Assembly (NCBI RefSeq): GCF_036421915.1
Contig: NZ_JAZGOM010000011.1
Source: Georgenia_A wangjunii
GTDB taxonomy: Bacteria > Actinomycetota > Actinomycetes > Actinomycetales > Actinomycetaceae
DNA: 64,000 nt
Direction: 5' to 3' (one strand)
Under the pieces are notes generated by a model. That model searched no databases. It was not told where the DNA came from and worked only from the letters and a program-made list of their open reading frames with translations. Positions 25,039-33,053 of this stretch are shown in pieces. The stretch's first letter is position 1; each line of letters begins with the position of its first letter. The position numbers and the translations under genes were made by a program.

Positions 25039-25192
25039 GCGTCCTCCGTGGTGTGCGGCGACGGGCTACGGACCAAGAGTCGCCGCCCCCGGCGTGACGC
25101 GCACGCGGGGAGACCTCCGGGGATGCGCGCACGGCCTGCCCGGCGCAAGGTGGGAGGACCGGGCAGACCACCACGACACGCTGGAGGACACC

Positions 25193-25609
25193 GTGACTGA
25201 CACCGTCGCGAAGTACATGACCCCGAACCCCACGACCATCGAGGCGAACCGGAGCGTCCGTGAGGCCGCTGAGCTCATGCGCGCAGGAGACATCGGCGAC
25301 GTCATCGTCGTCGACGACGGCGAGGTGGTCGGCATCGTCACCGACCGGGACATCGTCGTGCGCGTCATCGGTGCGGGCGGCAGCCCTGAGGATCCCGTGC
25401 GCCAGGCGTGCAGCCCCAACCCGGTGACCGTCACCTCCGACGCCCCAGTCTCCGCGGTGCTCGAGGTCATGCGCACCGAGGCCGTGCGCCGGGTGCCGGT
25501 GCTGACGGCCGGCGCGCTGGCCGGGATCGTCTCGATCGGAGACCTCGCGGTCGACCGTGACCCGAGCTCCGTGCTCGCCGACATCTCGGCCGAGCAGCCC
25601 AACACCTAG
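25193..25609 (+). CDS. Two-CBS-domain protein
   Basis: This 138-residue protein consists almost entirely of a Bateman module. CBS1 is about residues 1-60 (YMTPNPTTIEANRSVREAAELM and GIVTDRDIVVRVI). CBS2 is about 65-125 (VRQACSPNPVTVTSDAPVSAVLEVM and RRVPVLTAGALAGIVSIGDLA). Such stand-alone proteins bind adenine nucleotides and appear in actinobacterial stress and dormancy sets, but the partner is unknown. The GTG at 25193 is chosen because GGAGG lies 7 bases upstream and the family starts here. A STAS-like gene follows 62 bp downstream, possibly in one transcript. Confidence 0.85.
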   Translation: MTDTVAKYMTPNPTTIEANRSVREAAELMRAGDIGDVIVVDDGEVVGIVTDRDIVVRVIGAGGSPEDPVRQACSPNPVTVTSDAPVSAVLEVMRTEAVRRVPVLTAGALAGIVSIGDLAVDRDPSSVLADISAEQPNT

Positions 25610-25671
25610 GCCTCCGCCCCGACGGAGACGGCGCCCGGCCGTGGGGCCGGGCGTGGAGGAGAGGTGAAGCG

Positions 25672-25953
25672 ATGAAGGTGACCGTCGACTTCTGCGGGGG
25701 AGCGACCCCGACGACCGTGACGGTGGACGGGGACCTCGACGTCCGGGCCGGCCCCGAGTTCACCCAGCTCGTCATGGGGCTCCACGACATCCTCGGTCCT
25801 GACGTGCGCTACGACCTCGCCGGGTTGGTCGCGCGCGACGACGCCGGGCGCGCGGCCCTGGCGATGGTCGTGCACGAGTTCCGCGAGTACGGGCCGCTGG
25901 TCACGCTGCCGGAGCCCGGAGCGGCCGCCGAGGGGCCGACGCCCGGACGGTAG
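25672..25953 (+). CDS. Small STAS-like protein
   Basis: This 93-residue protein has the early strand pattern of anti-sigma-factor antagonists (TVTVDGDLDVRAGPEFTQLVMGL, then DVRYDLAGLVARDDAGRAALAMVVHEFREYG). The phosphorylatable Ser of SpoIIAA-type proteins is replaced by RDDAG, so it may be a degenerate STAS domain. GAGGAGAGGTGAAG gives a strong ribosome-binding site before the ATG. It follows the CBS-domain gene, and its stop faces the convergent otnK-like gene only nine bases away. Confidence 0.5.
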   Translation: MKVTVDFCGGATPTTVTVDGDLDVRAGPEFTQLVMGLHDILGPDVRYDLAGLVARDDAGRAALAMVVHEFREYGPLVTLPEPGAAAEGPTPGR

Positions 25954-25962
25954 GCCACGTCC

Positions 25963-27318
25963 TCACGGCTCCCCGGCCCAGGCGCTGCTGAAGAGGTCCG
26001 TCCCGCCGAAGTTCCCGGACTTCAGCAGCAGCGCGACCGGCCGTGGACCGGTCGACACGGTCCACGGCACGCCGGGGCTCGCCGAGTCACCCACGAGCAG
26101 GGACCGCACGCCGAGCGCCCGCGTCACCGCACCGGACGTCTCGCCGCCGGCGACGACGACCCGGCGCACACCCAGGTCCCGTACCGCGCCTGCGGCGACG
26201 CGGGCGAGCGCACGCTCGACCCGCCGGGCCGCCTCCTGCACCCCGAGGCGGCGCTGGGCGGCACCCACCTCCTCGTCGGTCGCGGAGGTGACGAGCACCG
26301 GTTCTCCGGGGTGCTCGGCGAAGGCGCGCGCGAGCGCGGCGAGCACCGCGTCCGCGGCGTCGTCGGCCTCCCGGTCGGCGCCCTCGTCGTCCCGGTCCGG
26401 GGCCGTCCCCCGGCCGCCGGCCGGCGCGTCGAGCCGGAGGCGCGTCCCGGGGAACGCCGTGCACTGGGCCCGGGTCCGCTCGGAGAGGCTGCCCGCCAGG
26501 ATCAGCCGCTCGCCGTCGCCGACCGCGGGCAGGGCCTCCCGGGAGCCGGGCGGCCCGCCCCGGCACCGCGCCAGCGCCCCGGCCAGCCCGGCACCTCCCC
26601 CGACGACGACGCGGAGCCGGCCCGCGCCGTCGGCGAGTGCGAGCACACCCCGGGCGATGACCCCGAGATCCTCGTCGTCGAGCGCGTCGACGAGGACGTG
26701 CGCCCGGGCGCCGCCCCCGCCCGCTCCTGCGGGCGGGTCGACGAGCGCGCGCCGGACCGCGTCCGGTCCCTCGCGCACGACGGCTCGCGGCACGAGCCGG
26801 ACCCGGGCGGGCGTCTGGGCGCCCAGCACACGCACGAGGTCCGGGTCCCGCATCGGGGTGAGCGGGTGGTCACGCAACGAGGACTCGGACAGGAGCCGGT
26901 CGCCCACGAAGAGGTGACCCTGGTACTGGGTGCGCCCGGCGGCCGGCGTCGCCGGCGTGCCGACGCTCAGCACGGGGCCGGCCGCGCCCGCTCCGACGAC
27001 GCCGGCGAGCGCGTCGGCGACCGGGCCGATGTTCCCGTGCGGGGTGGAGTCGAACGTCGAGCAGTACTTCTGGTAGACGACCCGCACGCCGGCCGCCCGC
27101 AGCCACCGGGCCACCGTCACCGCCTGCTCCTGGGCTGCTCGCGGCGGGACGGTCCGGATCGTGAGGCCGACGACGACGGCGTCGCACGGCGGCAGCGGCT
27201 CGTCGTCCGGCGCACCGAGCCGGAGAACCGTGCTCAGGCCCGCCTCGCGCACGGCTGCCGCGACGTCGCAGGCACCCGTGACGTCGTCGGCGACGATCCC
27301 GAGCCAGGGGGCGGTCAT
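25963..27318 (-). CDS. Four-carbon acid sugar kinase (OtnK/DUF1537 family)
   Basis: OtnK-type enzymes phosphorylate 3-oxo-tetronates or related four-carbon acid sugars. The 451-residue product has the N-terminal substrate domain with GIVADDVTGACDVAAAVREAG and YQKYCSTFDSTPHGNIGPVADAL. The C-terminal nucleotide-binding domain has the GGETSGAVTRALGVRSL motif and ends SGNFGGTDLF. A charged insertion (RDDEGADREADD) lies in the middle. The ATG at 27318 overlaps the stop of the DeoR gene by four bases, so the two are coupled. The usual OtnC aldolase and DenD dehydrogenase are absent, so the exact substrate is open. Confidence 0.82.
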   Translation of the reverse strand: MTAPWLGIVADDVTGACDVAAAVREAGLSTVLRLGAPDDEPLPPCDAVVVGLTIRTVPPRAAQEQAVTVARWLRAAGVRVVYQKYCSTFDSTPHGNIGPVADALAGVVGAGAAGPVLSVGTPATPAAGRTQYQGHLFVGDRLLSESSLRDHPLTPMRDPDLVRVLGAQTPARVRLVPRAVVREGPDAVRRALVDPPAGAGGGGARAHVLVDALDDEDLGVIARGVLALADGAGRLRVVVGGGAGLAGALARCRGGPPGSREALPAVGDGERLILAGSLSERTRAQCTAFPGTRLRLDAPAGGRGTAPDRDDEGADREADDAADAVLAALARAFAEHPGEPVLVTSATDEEVGAAQRRLGVQEAARRVERALARVAAGAVRDLGVRRVVVAGGETSGAVTRALGVRSLLVGDSASPGVPWTVSTGPRPVALLLKSGNFGGTDLFSSAWAGEP

Positions 27319-28079
27319 CGTGCGGGTCCGACCGTGGCGCCGGCGAGGACGACCCGGGGGCCGGCGAGCCAGGGCGGCGCGGCGTCGGTGACGACGACGT
27401 CCACCTCCTCGAGGCGGGCGAACCGGATCGGCGCCCGCGCCTCGGCCTTCGTCGCGTCGACGAGGAGGACGACGCGGCGGGCGCCGACGACGAGCGCTCG
27501 CTTGATCTCGGCGTCGAGGGAGCTCGTGCTGTAGAGCCCGCCCTCGTCGTACGCGGCGGCGGCGAGGACGAGGACGTCCACGGCGAGGTCCGCGATGGCC
27601 GCGCGCGTCTGGGCGCCGGCGAAGGACCGGGTGGTGGGGACGTACGTGCCGCCGAGCCCGATGAGCTCGAGGTCCGGCCGGCGGGCGCACTCGGCGAGGA
27701 CGGGGAGGGAGTGGCTGATGACCGTGAGGCCGGCGGGCAGCGACGGCGCGAGCGCCGCGACCGTCGTGCCGGCGTCGAGCGCGACGCTGCGGGCGCCGTC
27801 GAGCACGGGGAGGGCGGCCCGGGCGAGGGCGTGCTTGACCACCCCGCTGCGCGCGTCGCGCTCCTCGAACGGGGCGCCGGGCGCGGCGGGCGCCGGCAGG
27901 CTCGCCCCGCCCACGACGCGCTGGACCCGCCCCTCGTCGTGGAGGCGGCGCAGGTCCCGCCGGATCGTCATCTCCGAGACGCCGAGAGCGGTGGCGAGCT
28001 CGTGCGAGGCGACGTACCCCGTGCCGGCGAGGCGCCGGAGGAGCTCCTCGCGGCGGTGCGGGGCACCGGAGTAACGCAC
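27315..28079 (-). CDS. DeoR-family sugar-metabolism repressor
   Basis: This 254-residue regulator has an N-terminal DeoR HTH (RREELLRRLAGTGYVASHELATALGVSEMTIRRDLRRLHDEGRVQRVVGGA) and a C-terminal ribose-isomerase-like effector domain. The latter shows VALDAGTTVAALA, ELIGLGGTY and the conserved tail segment SSLDAEIKRALVVGARRVVLLVDATK. DeoR proteins typically respond to phosphorylated sugars. The GTG at 28079 is preferred, but an ATG at 28124 would add a basic leader. It is divergent from the FGGY operon, and a perfect palindrome in that promoter is its likely operator. Confidence 0.88.
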   Translation of the reverse strand: MRYSGAPHRREELLRRLAGTGYVASHELATALGVSEMTIRRDLRRLHDEGRVQRVVGGASLPAPAAPGAPFEERDARSGVVKHALARAALPVLDGARSVALDAGTTVAALAPSLPAGLTVISHSLPVLAECARRPDLELIGLGGTYVPTTRSFAGAQTRAAIADLAVDVLVLAAAAYDEGGLYSTSSLDAEIKRALVVGARRVVLLVDATKAEARAPIRFARLEEVDVVVTDAAPPWLAGPRVVLAGATVGPAR

Positions 28080-28130
28080 GCCGCGATTGAACCGCCGCCG
28101 GCGGCGGGGTGTCAACGGACGCACGAGATC

Positions 28131-28165
28131 TTGTCAGGATGTTCGAGACCGAACAGACTCGTCGT
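28131..28165 (+). promoter_or_regulatory. FGGY operon promoter with palindromic operator
   Basis: TTGTCA (28131-28136), a 17-bp spacer, CAGACT (28154-28159) and six bases lead directly to the ATG at 28166, giving a leaderless-type start. A perfect palindrome TGTTCG-AGAC-CGAACA (28140-28155) fills the spacer, ideally placed for repression by the adjacent DeoR protein. Confidence 0.65.
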
Positions 28166-29608
28166 ATGCGCAGTCTCGGTCTCGACGTCGGGAGCACGAA
28201 CGTCAAGGCCGTCCTCGTCGAGATCGACGCCGACGGCGGGGTCCGCGACGTCGCCTCGGCCTCGGTCCCCACACCGGCGGGCGCGGCGGCCCTCGTGACG
28301 GCGGCCCTGCGCCTGGTCGCGGCCGCCGTCGAGGCCGGCGGGGCCCCGGCGTGCGTCGGTGTCGCCTCGATGGCCGAGACGGGCGTCCCGCTCGACGGCG
28401 ACGGCGTCCCGCTCGGCGACCTCGTGCGGTGGGACCCCCGGCGCGCCGAGGACGAGGCCGCCCGGCTGGCGGCGGAGCTCGGCCGGGGCGAGCTCTTCCG
28501 GGCGACCGGGGTGCGGCCCAGCGGCAAGGCGCCCCTCGCGACCTGGGCGTACCTCCGCGCGCGGGAGCCGGACCGGTGGGCGGCCATGGACCGGTGGGCC
28601 GGGGCGGCCGACCTCCTCGTCCACGCGCTCACCGGCCGGCTCGTCACCGACCACACCCTCGCCGGCCGGACGATGGCCTACCGCCTCCCGGGGCCCGGGG
28701 AGGAGCCGGCCCGCACGTTCGACCGCGACCTCCTCGCCGCCGTCGGCCTGCGGCCCGAGCAGCTGCCCGACGTGGCCGCGCCGGGGGAGGTCGCCGCGCG
28801 CGTCGGTGCTGCCGGGTCGGCCGGCCTGGCGCCGGGGACGCCGGTCGTCGTCGCCGGGCACGACCACCCGGTGGGGGCCTGGGCCGGGGGCGTGCGCGCA
28901 CCCGGGGAGGTGGCCGACTCCCTCGGTACCGCCGAGGCGGTCGTCCGCGTCGTCGCCGCGCGGCCGGACCCGGACGCCGTCGCCGCGGCCGGGATGAGCC
29001 TCGTGCGCACGGCCGCCGGCGACCAGGACGCCGTCGTCGCGGGCTCCTCGAGCGCCGGCGCCATGGTCGCGTGGTGGGCGGAGCGCGCCGGCGCGGACCG
29101 CCCGTTCAGCGAGGTCCTCGCCGCGGCGGCCGAGCGACCGCGCCACGCCGCCTCGCCGCTCGTGCTGCCCTACCTGCGCGGGCGCCAGACGCCGGCGCCC
29201 GACCCCGATGCCCGGGTCCGCGTCGTCGGCCGGACGGACGCGCACGACGCCGTCGACCTCGCCGCGGCGCTCGTCGACGGCCTCGCCCTCCAGGCGCGGT
29301 GGATGCTCGTCGAGCAGGCACGCCTCGCCGGCGCCGACCCCGCGGCCGGGGAGGTGCTCGTGCTCGGCGGCGCGGCCGCCGCGAGCCCCGCCTGGCTGCG
29401 CGCCAAGGCAGCGGCCGGCCCCGCACCGGTGGGTGTCCTCACCGCCCGGGAGCCCGTCGCGGTCGGCGCCGCGCTCCTCGCCGCGCACCGCGCCGGCCTG
29501 GCCCCCGCCGTCGTCCTGCCGCGCACGGCGGGGCCCGTGCCGCCCGACCCCGGTTACGACCGGCTCTTCCACCGGTTCGTCGACGCAGCCCGCGAAGGAG
29601 AACGATGA
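28166..29608 (+). CDS. FGGY-family carbohydrate kinase
   Basis: This 480-residue ATP-dependent sugar or polyol kinase has two actin-like domains. The N-terminal phosphate motif is LDVGSTNVKAVLVE. The central segment VVVAGHDHPVGAWAGG...DSLGTAEAVV and the C-terminal LVLGGAAAASPAWLRAKAAA adenosine motif are typical of the family. The substrate cannot be read from sequence. The ATG at 28166 is used because it follows the leaderless promoter and begins one strand before the phosphate loop, although in-frame starts exist at 28109 and 28139. The stop overlaps the aldolase start (ATGA). Confidence 0.85.
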   Translation: MRSLGLDVGSTNVKAVLVEIDADGGVRDVASASVPTPAGAAALVTAALRLVAAAVEAGGAPACVGVASMAETGVPLDGDGVPLGDLVRWDPRRAEDEAARLAAELGRGELFRATGVRPSGKAPLATWAYLRAREPDRWAAMDRWAGAADLLVHALTGRLVTDHTLAGRTMAYRLPGPGEEPARTFDRDLLAAVGLRPEQLPDVAAPGEVAARVGAAGSAGLAPGTPVVVAGHDHPVGAWAGGVRAPGEVADSLGTAEAVVRVVAARPDPDAVAAAGMSLVRTAAGDQDAVVAGSSSAGAMVAWWAERAGADRPFSEVLAAAAERPRHAASPLVLPYLRGRQTPAPDPDARVRVVGRTDAHDAVDLAAALVDGLALQARWMLVEQARLAGADPAAGEVLVLGGAAAASPAWLRAKAAAGPAPVGVLTAREPVAVGAALLAAHRAGLAPAVVLPRTAGPVPPDPGYDRLFHRFVDAAREGER

Positions 29609-30504
29609 TCACCCACCCGCCGCCCACGCTCGACGCCGTGGCCCGTGCCTCCGGCGGCCTCGCCATGGTGGCGATGGACCAGCGCGAGAGCCTCCGCACG
29701 ATGTTCGACGACGCCGGCGCCGGGCGCGTGCCGGACCCACGGCTCGTCGAGTTCAAGCTCGCCGTCGCGCAGGTGCTCGGACCGCTCGCCTCCGGGTTCC
29801 TCATCGACCGCCACTACGGGTTCGAGGCGGTCCGCGACGGCGACTACCTCCCGCCGAGCACCGGGCTCATCCTCGCCGCGGACGCCCTCGAGCAGGCCGA
29901 CGGCGGACCCGTCGAGGAGACGTCCCTCGACGACGCCGTCGTGGCGCCCGAGCTCGACCTCACCGGCGTCGCGGCCATCAAGCTCCTCGTCATCTGGCGG
30001 CGGGACGAGCGCCGCGAGCAGAGGGTGGTGCTCGCGCGGGACTTCGTCGCCGCGGCGACGCGGCTCGGTGTCCTCTCCGTCCTCGAGCCGGTCGTGCGCG
30101 CGACGCCGGACGAGCTCGCTGCGGGCACCTGGGACGCCGACGCCGCGATCCAGGAGGCGGCCGCCGAGCTCTCCGTCCTCGGCCAGGACCTGTACAAGGT
30201 GCAGGTCCCGCGCGCCGGGCGCGGGACACCCGCGCAGCTGCGGGAGGCGTGCGAGGCGCTCGCGCGCGTCGTCACCGGGCCGTGGGTGGTCCTGTCCCAG
30301 GGCGTCGACCGCGAGGACTACCTCGGCGCCGTGACGGCCGCGTGCCGGGCCGGCGCGAGCGGCTTCCTCGCCGGCCGGGCCCTGTGGAGCGACGTCGTCG
30401 GTGCGCCGGACGTGCGCGCCCGTCTCCACGAGGTCTCGGTGCCGCGCGTCGAGCGCCTCGTCGAGACCGTCGATCGCTACGCCCGCCCGTGGAGCGAGGC
30501 GTGA
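29605..30504 (+). CDS. Class I aldolase, YihT/LacD-like
   Basis: This 299-residue TIM-barrel aldolase resembles sulfofructosephosphate aldolase YihT and tagatose-bisphosphate aldolase LacD. Evidence includes ARASGGLAMVAMDQRESLRTMF at the N-terminus, the catalytic-Lys segment AAIKLLVIWRRDE, and LYKVQVP. WVVLSQGVD and AGASGFLAGRALWSDVVG follow. It would cleave a ketose 1-phosphate or bisphosphate to triose products. AAGGAGAACG precedes the ATG, which overlaps the kinase stop. The preceding FGGY kinase probably makes its substrate. Sulfoquinovose catabolism is possible but unproven, because the canonical YihV and YihQ partners are not evident here. Confidence 0.8.
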   Translation: MITHPPPTLDAVARASGGLAMVAMDQRESLRTMFDDAGAGRVPDPRLVEFKLAVAQVLGPLASGFLIDRHYGFEAVRDGDYLPPSTGLILAADALEQADGGPVEETSLDDAVVAPELDLTGVAAIKLLVIWRRDERREQRVVLARDFVAAATRLGVLSVLEPVVRATPDELAAGTWDADAAIQEAAAELSVLGQDLYKVQVPRAGRGTPAQLREACEALARVVTGPWVVLSQGVDREDYLGAVTAACRAGASGFLAGRALWSDVVGAPDVRARLHEVSVPRVERLVETVDRYARPWSEA

Positions 30505-31271
30505 GCGCCCCGCTCCGGCTGGGTCTGCTCCACACGGTGCCGGCGCTCGCGACGACGTTCGACGCCCTCGTCGCCGAGCTCGCCCCGGGCACCGAGACCG
30601 TCCACGTCGTCGACGCGTCGCTCCTCGCGCGCGCGGTCGGGGAGGGGGGCGTGAGCGCGGAGGTCTCCGCGCGGGCGGTCGCGCACACCGGGTACCTCGC
30701 CGGGCTCGGGGTCGACGCCGTCCTCGTCACGTGCTCCTCGATCGGCGAGTGCGCCGACCTCGCGGCGCGGGACGCCGACGTGCCGGTGCTCCGTGTCGAC
30801 CGCCCCATGGCCCGGCGGGCCGTCGCGCTCGCGGCCGACGGGTCGGGTCGGAGTGACTCCGGTGGCCGGACCGGAAGGGACGACGGGGCCGGCGGGGCGG
30901 CAGGGGGTGACCGTGCCGTGGCAGCGGACGAGGCCAGCGGGCGCATCGCCGTCCTCGCCACGCTCAGCTCGACGCTCGGCCCGACGACGCGCCTCGTCGA
31001 GGGGGAGGTGGCCGCGGCCGGCGCGCGCGTCGAGATCGACCCCGTCCTCGTCGTCGGCGCCGCCGAGGCCCGCGGGCGCGGGGACCAGGCCACCCATGAC
31101 GAGCTCGTCCGGCGCGCGGTGGGTCGGGCCGCCCAGCGCGCCGCCGTCGTCGTCCTCGCCCAGGCCTCGATGGCGGACGCCCTCGCCGGGGCGGACCCCG
31201 CCCCCGTGCCGGTGCTCAGCTCGCCGACCACCGGTCTCGAGGCGGCGATCGTCGCCGCCCAGAGGCGCTGA
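30501..31271 (+). CDS. Aspartate/glutamate racemase-like protein
   Basis: This 256-residue protein belongs to the Asp/Glu/hydantoin racemase superfamily. VLVTCSSIGECADLA supplies the first catalytic-position Cys. The second Cys expected in the C-terminal half is replaced by Ala in VVVLAQASMADAL, so a true two-base racemase mechanism is doubtful. An isomerase or lyase role on a sugar acid is possible. A low-complexity insertion of about 35 residues (Gly, Asp, Arg rich) lies near residues 112-150. The GTG overlaps the aldolase stop, making it the third gene of the DeoR-linked operon. Confidence 0.75.
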   Translation: MSAPLRLGLLHTVPALATTFDALVAELAPGTETVHVVDASLLARAVGEGGVSAEVSARAVAHTGYLAGLGVDAVLVTCSSIGECADLAARDADVPVLRVDRPMARRAVALAADGSGRSDSGGRTGRDDGAGGAAGGDRAVAADEASGRIAVLATLSSTLGPTTRLVEGEVAAAGARVEIDPVLVVGAAEARGRGDQATHDELVRRAVGRAAQRAAVVVLAQASMADALAGADPAPVPVLSSPTTGLEAAIVAAQRR

Positions 31272-31282
31272 CGCCCCCGTCC

Positions 31283-31336
31283 CGTGATGGTCGCCGGGCT
31301 GGTGCGGGGCCGTCAGCGCGTCTGCATGACCACGAG
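31283..31336. repeat. Degenerate copy of the dispersed palindrome
   Basis: CGTGATGG at 31283-31290 and TCTGCATGACCACGAG at 31321-31336 resemble the arms of the 19.8-kb palindrome. It lies in the 369-bp gap 31272-31640, which otherwise contains the importer promoter and no gene. Confidence 0.45.
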
Positions 31337-31474
31337 CGGGGTGGTGATGGGCCGTGCTCCGGCCGACGGGGGGCGGGTTCTGCGAGAAGTCGATGATCTT
31401 CACCGCGCGCACGGCCCACCTGGGTCGTAGTGTCGGCCCCGACGGTCCGTGGCCGGATCGTTAGCAAGAGGTCG

Positions 31475-31508
31475 TTGACCGTCTCCGGAGGATGTGGGTA
31501 CGTTCTCA
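31475..31508 (+). promoter_or_regulatory. Importer operon promoter with putative LacI operator (site A)
   Basis: TTGACC (31475-31480), an 18-bp spacer and TACGTT (31499-31504) form a promoter. The element TGGGTACGTTCTCA (31495-31508) overlaps the -10. The same 14-mer pattern recurs at three other promoters in this island. Confidence 0.6.
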
Positions 31509-31640
31509 GGCACGGCAAGGACGCCGTTCGGACATGGCGTGCACGTGTGTGAGGCCGAACTCGTCGTTGTCGTGGCGCACCCGGGGAGGGTTGCGTGGTG
31601 CCGCGTTGGGCACCGCCTCACTACGTCGAAGGAGAGGTCC

Positions 31641-33047
31641 ATGAGAACACGAAGCGCACGAGGCGCTGCCGTCGCCGTGGCGGCCGGGCTCACGCTCGCG
31701 GCCTGCGCGCAGGGCACCGGCGGGAACAGCGACGACGGCACCGGGGGTGGCGGGGACGGCGGCACCTCCTTCGACTCCGGGGCCGAGCTCGACGGCGAGC
31801 TCGAGATCATGGGCTTCGGCCTGGGCGACGACGTCGCCACGTCCCGCTACGAGCTCGCCGAGGAGGCCCTCGGCGACGGCGTGACGATCAACCACATCGA
31901 GGGCGCGCTGGACATCCAGCAGTTCCTCACCGCCGTGGCCTCCGGCAACCCGCCGGACGTCATCTACGCCGCCCGCGACCAGATCGGCACGTTCGCCTCC
32001 CGCGGCGCGATCATCCCCCTCGAGCAGTGCATCGCCGGTGAGGGCATCGAGATCGACAACTTCCGCGAGCACACGATCGAGCAGGTGACCTTCGCGGACG
32101 AGATCTACGGCGTCCCGGAGTTCAACTCCATCCAGATCACCATGGCCAACGCCGACCTCCTCGAGGCGGCCGGGATGTCGATCGAGGACGTCAACGGCTC
32201 GGACTGGGAGGCCATCACCGCGGCCAACGAGGCGCTCATGGTCAACGAGGGCGGCAGCCTCTCGGTCATCGGCTACGACTCGAAGCTGCCGGAGTTCCTC
32301 CCGCTGTGGGCACGCTCGAACGGGGCGGACCTCATCTCCGAGGACGGCCGCACGGCTCAGATCAACGACCCGGCGGTCGTCGAGGCGCTCGAGTTCGCGC
32401 TCGAGATCTACGAGGCCCAGGGCGGGTTCGGCGTCGTCAAGGCACTGCGTGACTCGGCCGACTTCTTCGGCGCCGGCAACCAGTTCGCCGCGGGCACGCT
32501 CGGCGCCATGCCGATGGAGCAGTGGTACATCAACGTCCTCAACGACGTCTCTCCCGACGCCCCCATCGCGTTCGACACCCTGCGGGACAAGGAGGGCGAG
32601 ACCCTCGCCTTCGCCGGCGGGAGCGCGTGGGCGATCACCCAGGGCAGCAGCAACCCCGAGGCGGCGTGCCGCTTCGCCCGGGCGATGACCGAGCTCGACA
32701 CGTGGACCGCCGCGGCGGAGAACCGCATCGCGCTCCGCGAGGCCGAGGGCGGCACGTTCACCGGCATCCTCACCGGCCGCTCCGACGCGGACGAGGCCAT
32801 CCGGGAGATGGTCCCCTCGATGGGCGACGAGAAGTGGGACTCGGCGATCGAGGCGATGTACGAGGCCAACGAGAACAGCTTCGCCTACCCGGCCAGCGCG
32901 GCCGACAACGAGTTCAAGACCGCGTGGACGGACGCGGTCAACCGTGTGCTCAACGGCCAGGAGGAGCCGCAGGCCGCCCTCGACCGGGCGCAGGAGGAGG
33001 CACAGTCCGCCCTCGACACGAACTGGGCGGAATGGGACGAGGGCTAA
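31641..33047 (+). CDS. Sugar ABC transporter substrate-binding lipoprotein
   Basis: This 468-residue CUT1-type solute-binding protein is anchored to the membrane surface. The signal peptide ends in the lipobox LAAC (Cys22) and is followed by a Gly/Asp-rich tether. The mature SBP_bac_1 fold shows ASGNPPDVIYAARDQIGTFASRGAIIPLE and AGGSAWAITQGSSNPEAACRFARAM. The ATG at 31641 has AAGGAGAGG upstream. The frame is open for 49 more codons but those precede the signal peptide. It is first of a five-gene operon (binding protein, two permeases, GH1, GH36-like) under the site A promoter. Confidence 0.92.
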   Translation: MRTRSARGAAVAVAAGLTLAACAQGTGGNSDDGTGGGGDGGTSFDSGAELDGELEIMGFGLGDDVATSRYELAEEALGDGVTINHIEGALDIQQFLTAVASGNPPDVIYAARDQIGTFASRGAIIPLEQCIAGEGIEIDNFREHTIEQVTFADEIYGVPEFNSIQITMANADLLEAAGMSIEDVNGSDWEAITAANEALMVNEGGSLSVIGYDSKLPEFLPLWARSNGADLISEDGRTAQINDPAVVEALEFALEIYEAQGGFGVVKALRDSADFFGAGNQFAAGTLGAMPMEQWYINVLNDVSPDAPIAFDTLRDKEGETLAFAGGSAWAITQGSSNPEAACRFARAMTELDTWTAAAENRIALREAEGGTFTGILTGRSDADEAIREMVPSMGDEKWDSAIEAMYEANENSFAYPASAADNEFKTAWTDAVNRVLNGQEEPQAALDRAQEEAQSALDTNWAEWDEG

Positions 33048-33053
33048 GCCCTC

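Noticed and set aside
29605..31271. Assignment of the cluster to sulfoquinovose degradation
   Set aside because: Only the aldolase resembles YihT. The kinase is FGGY rather than PfkB-type, and neither a sulfoquinovosidase nor a sulfolactaldehyde reductase is evident beside it.
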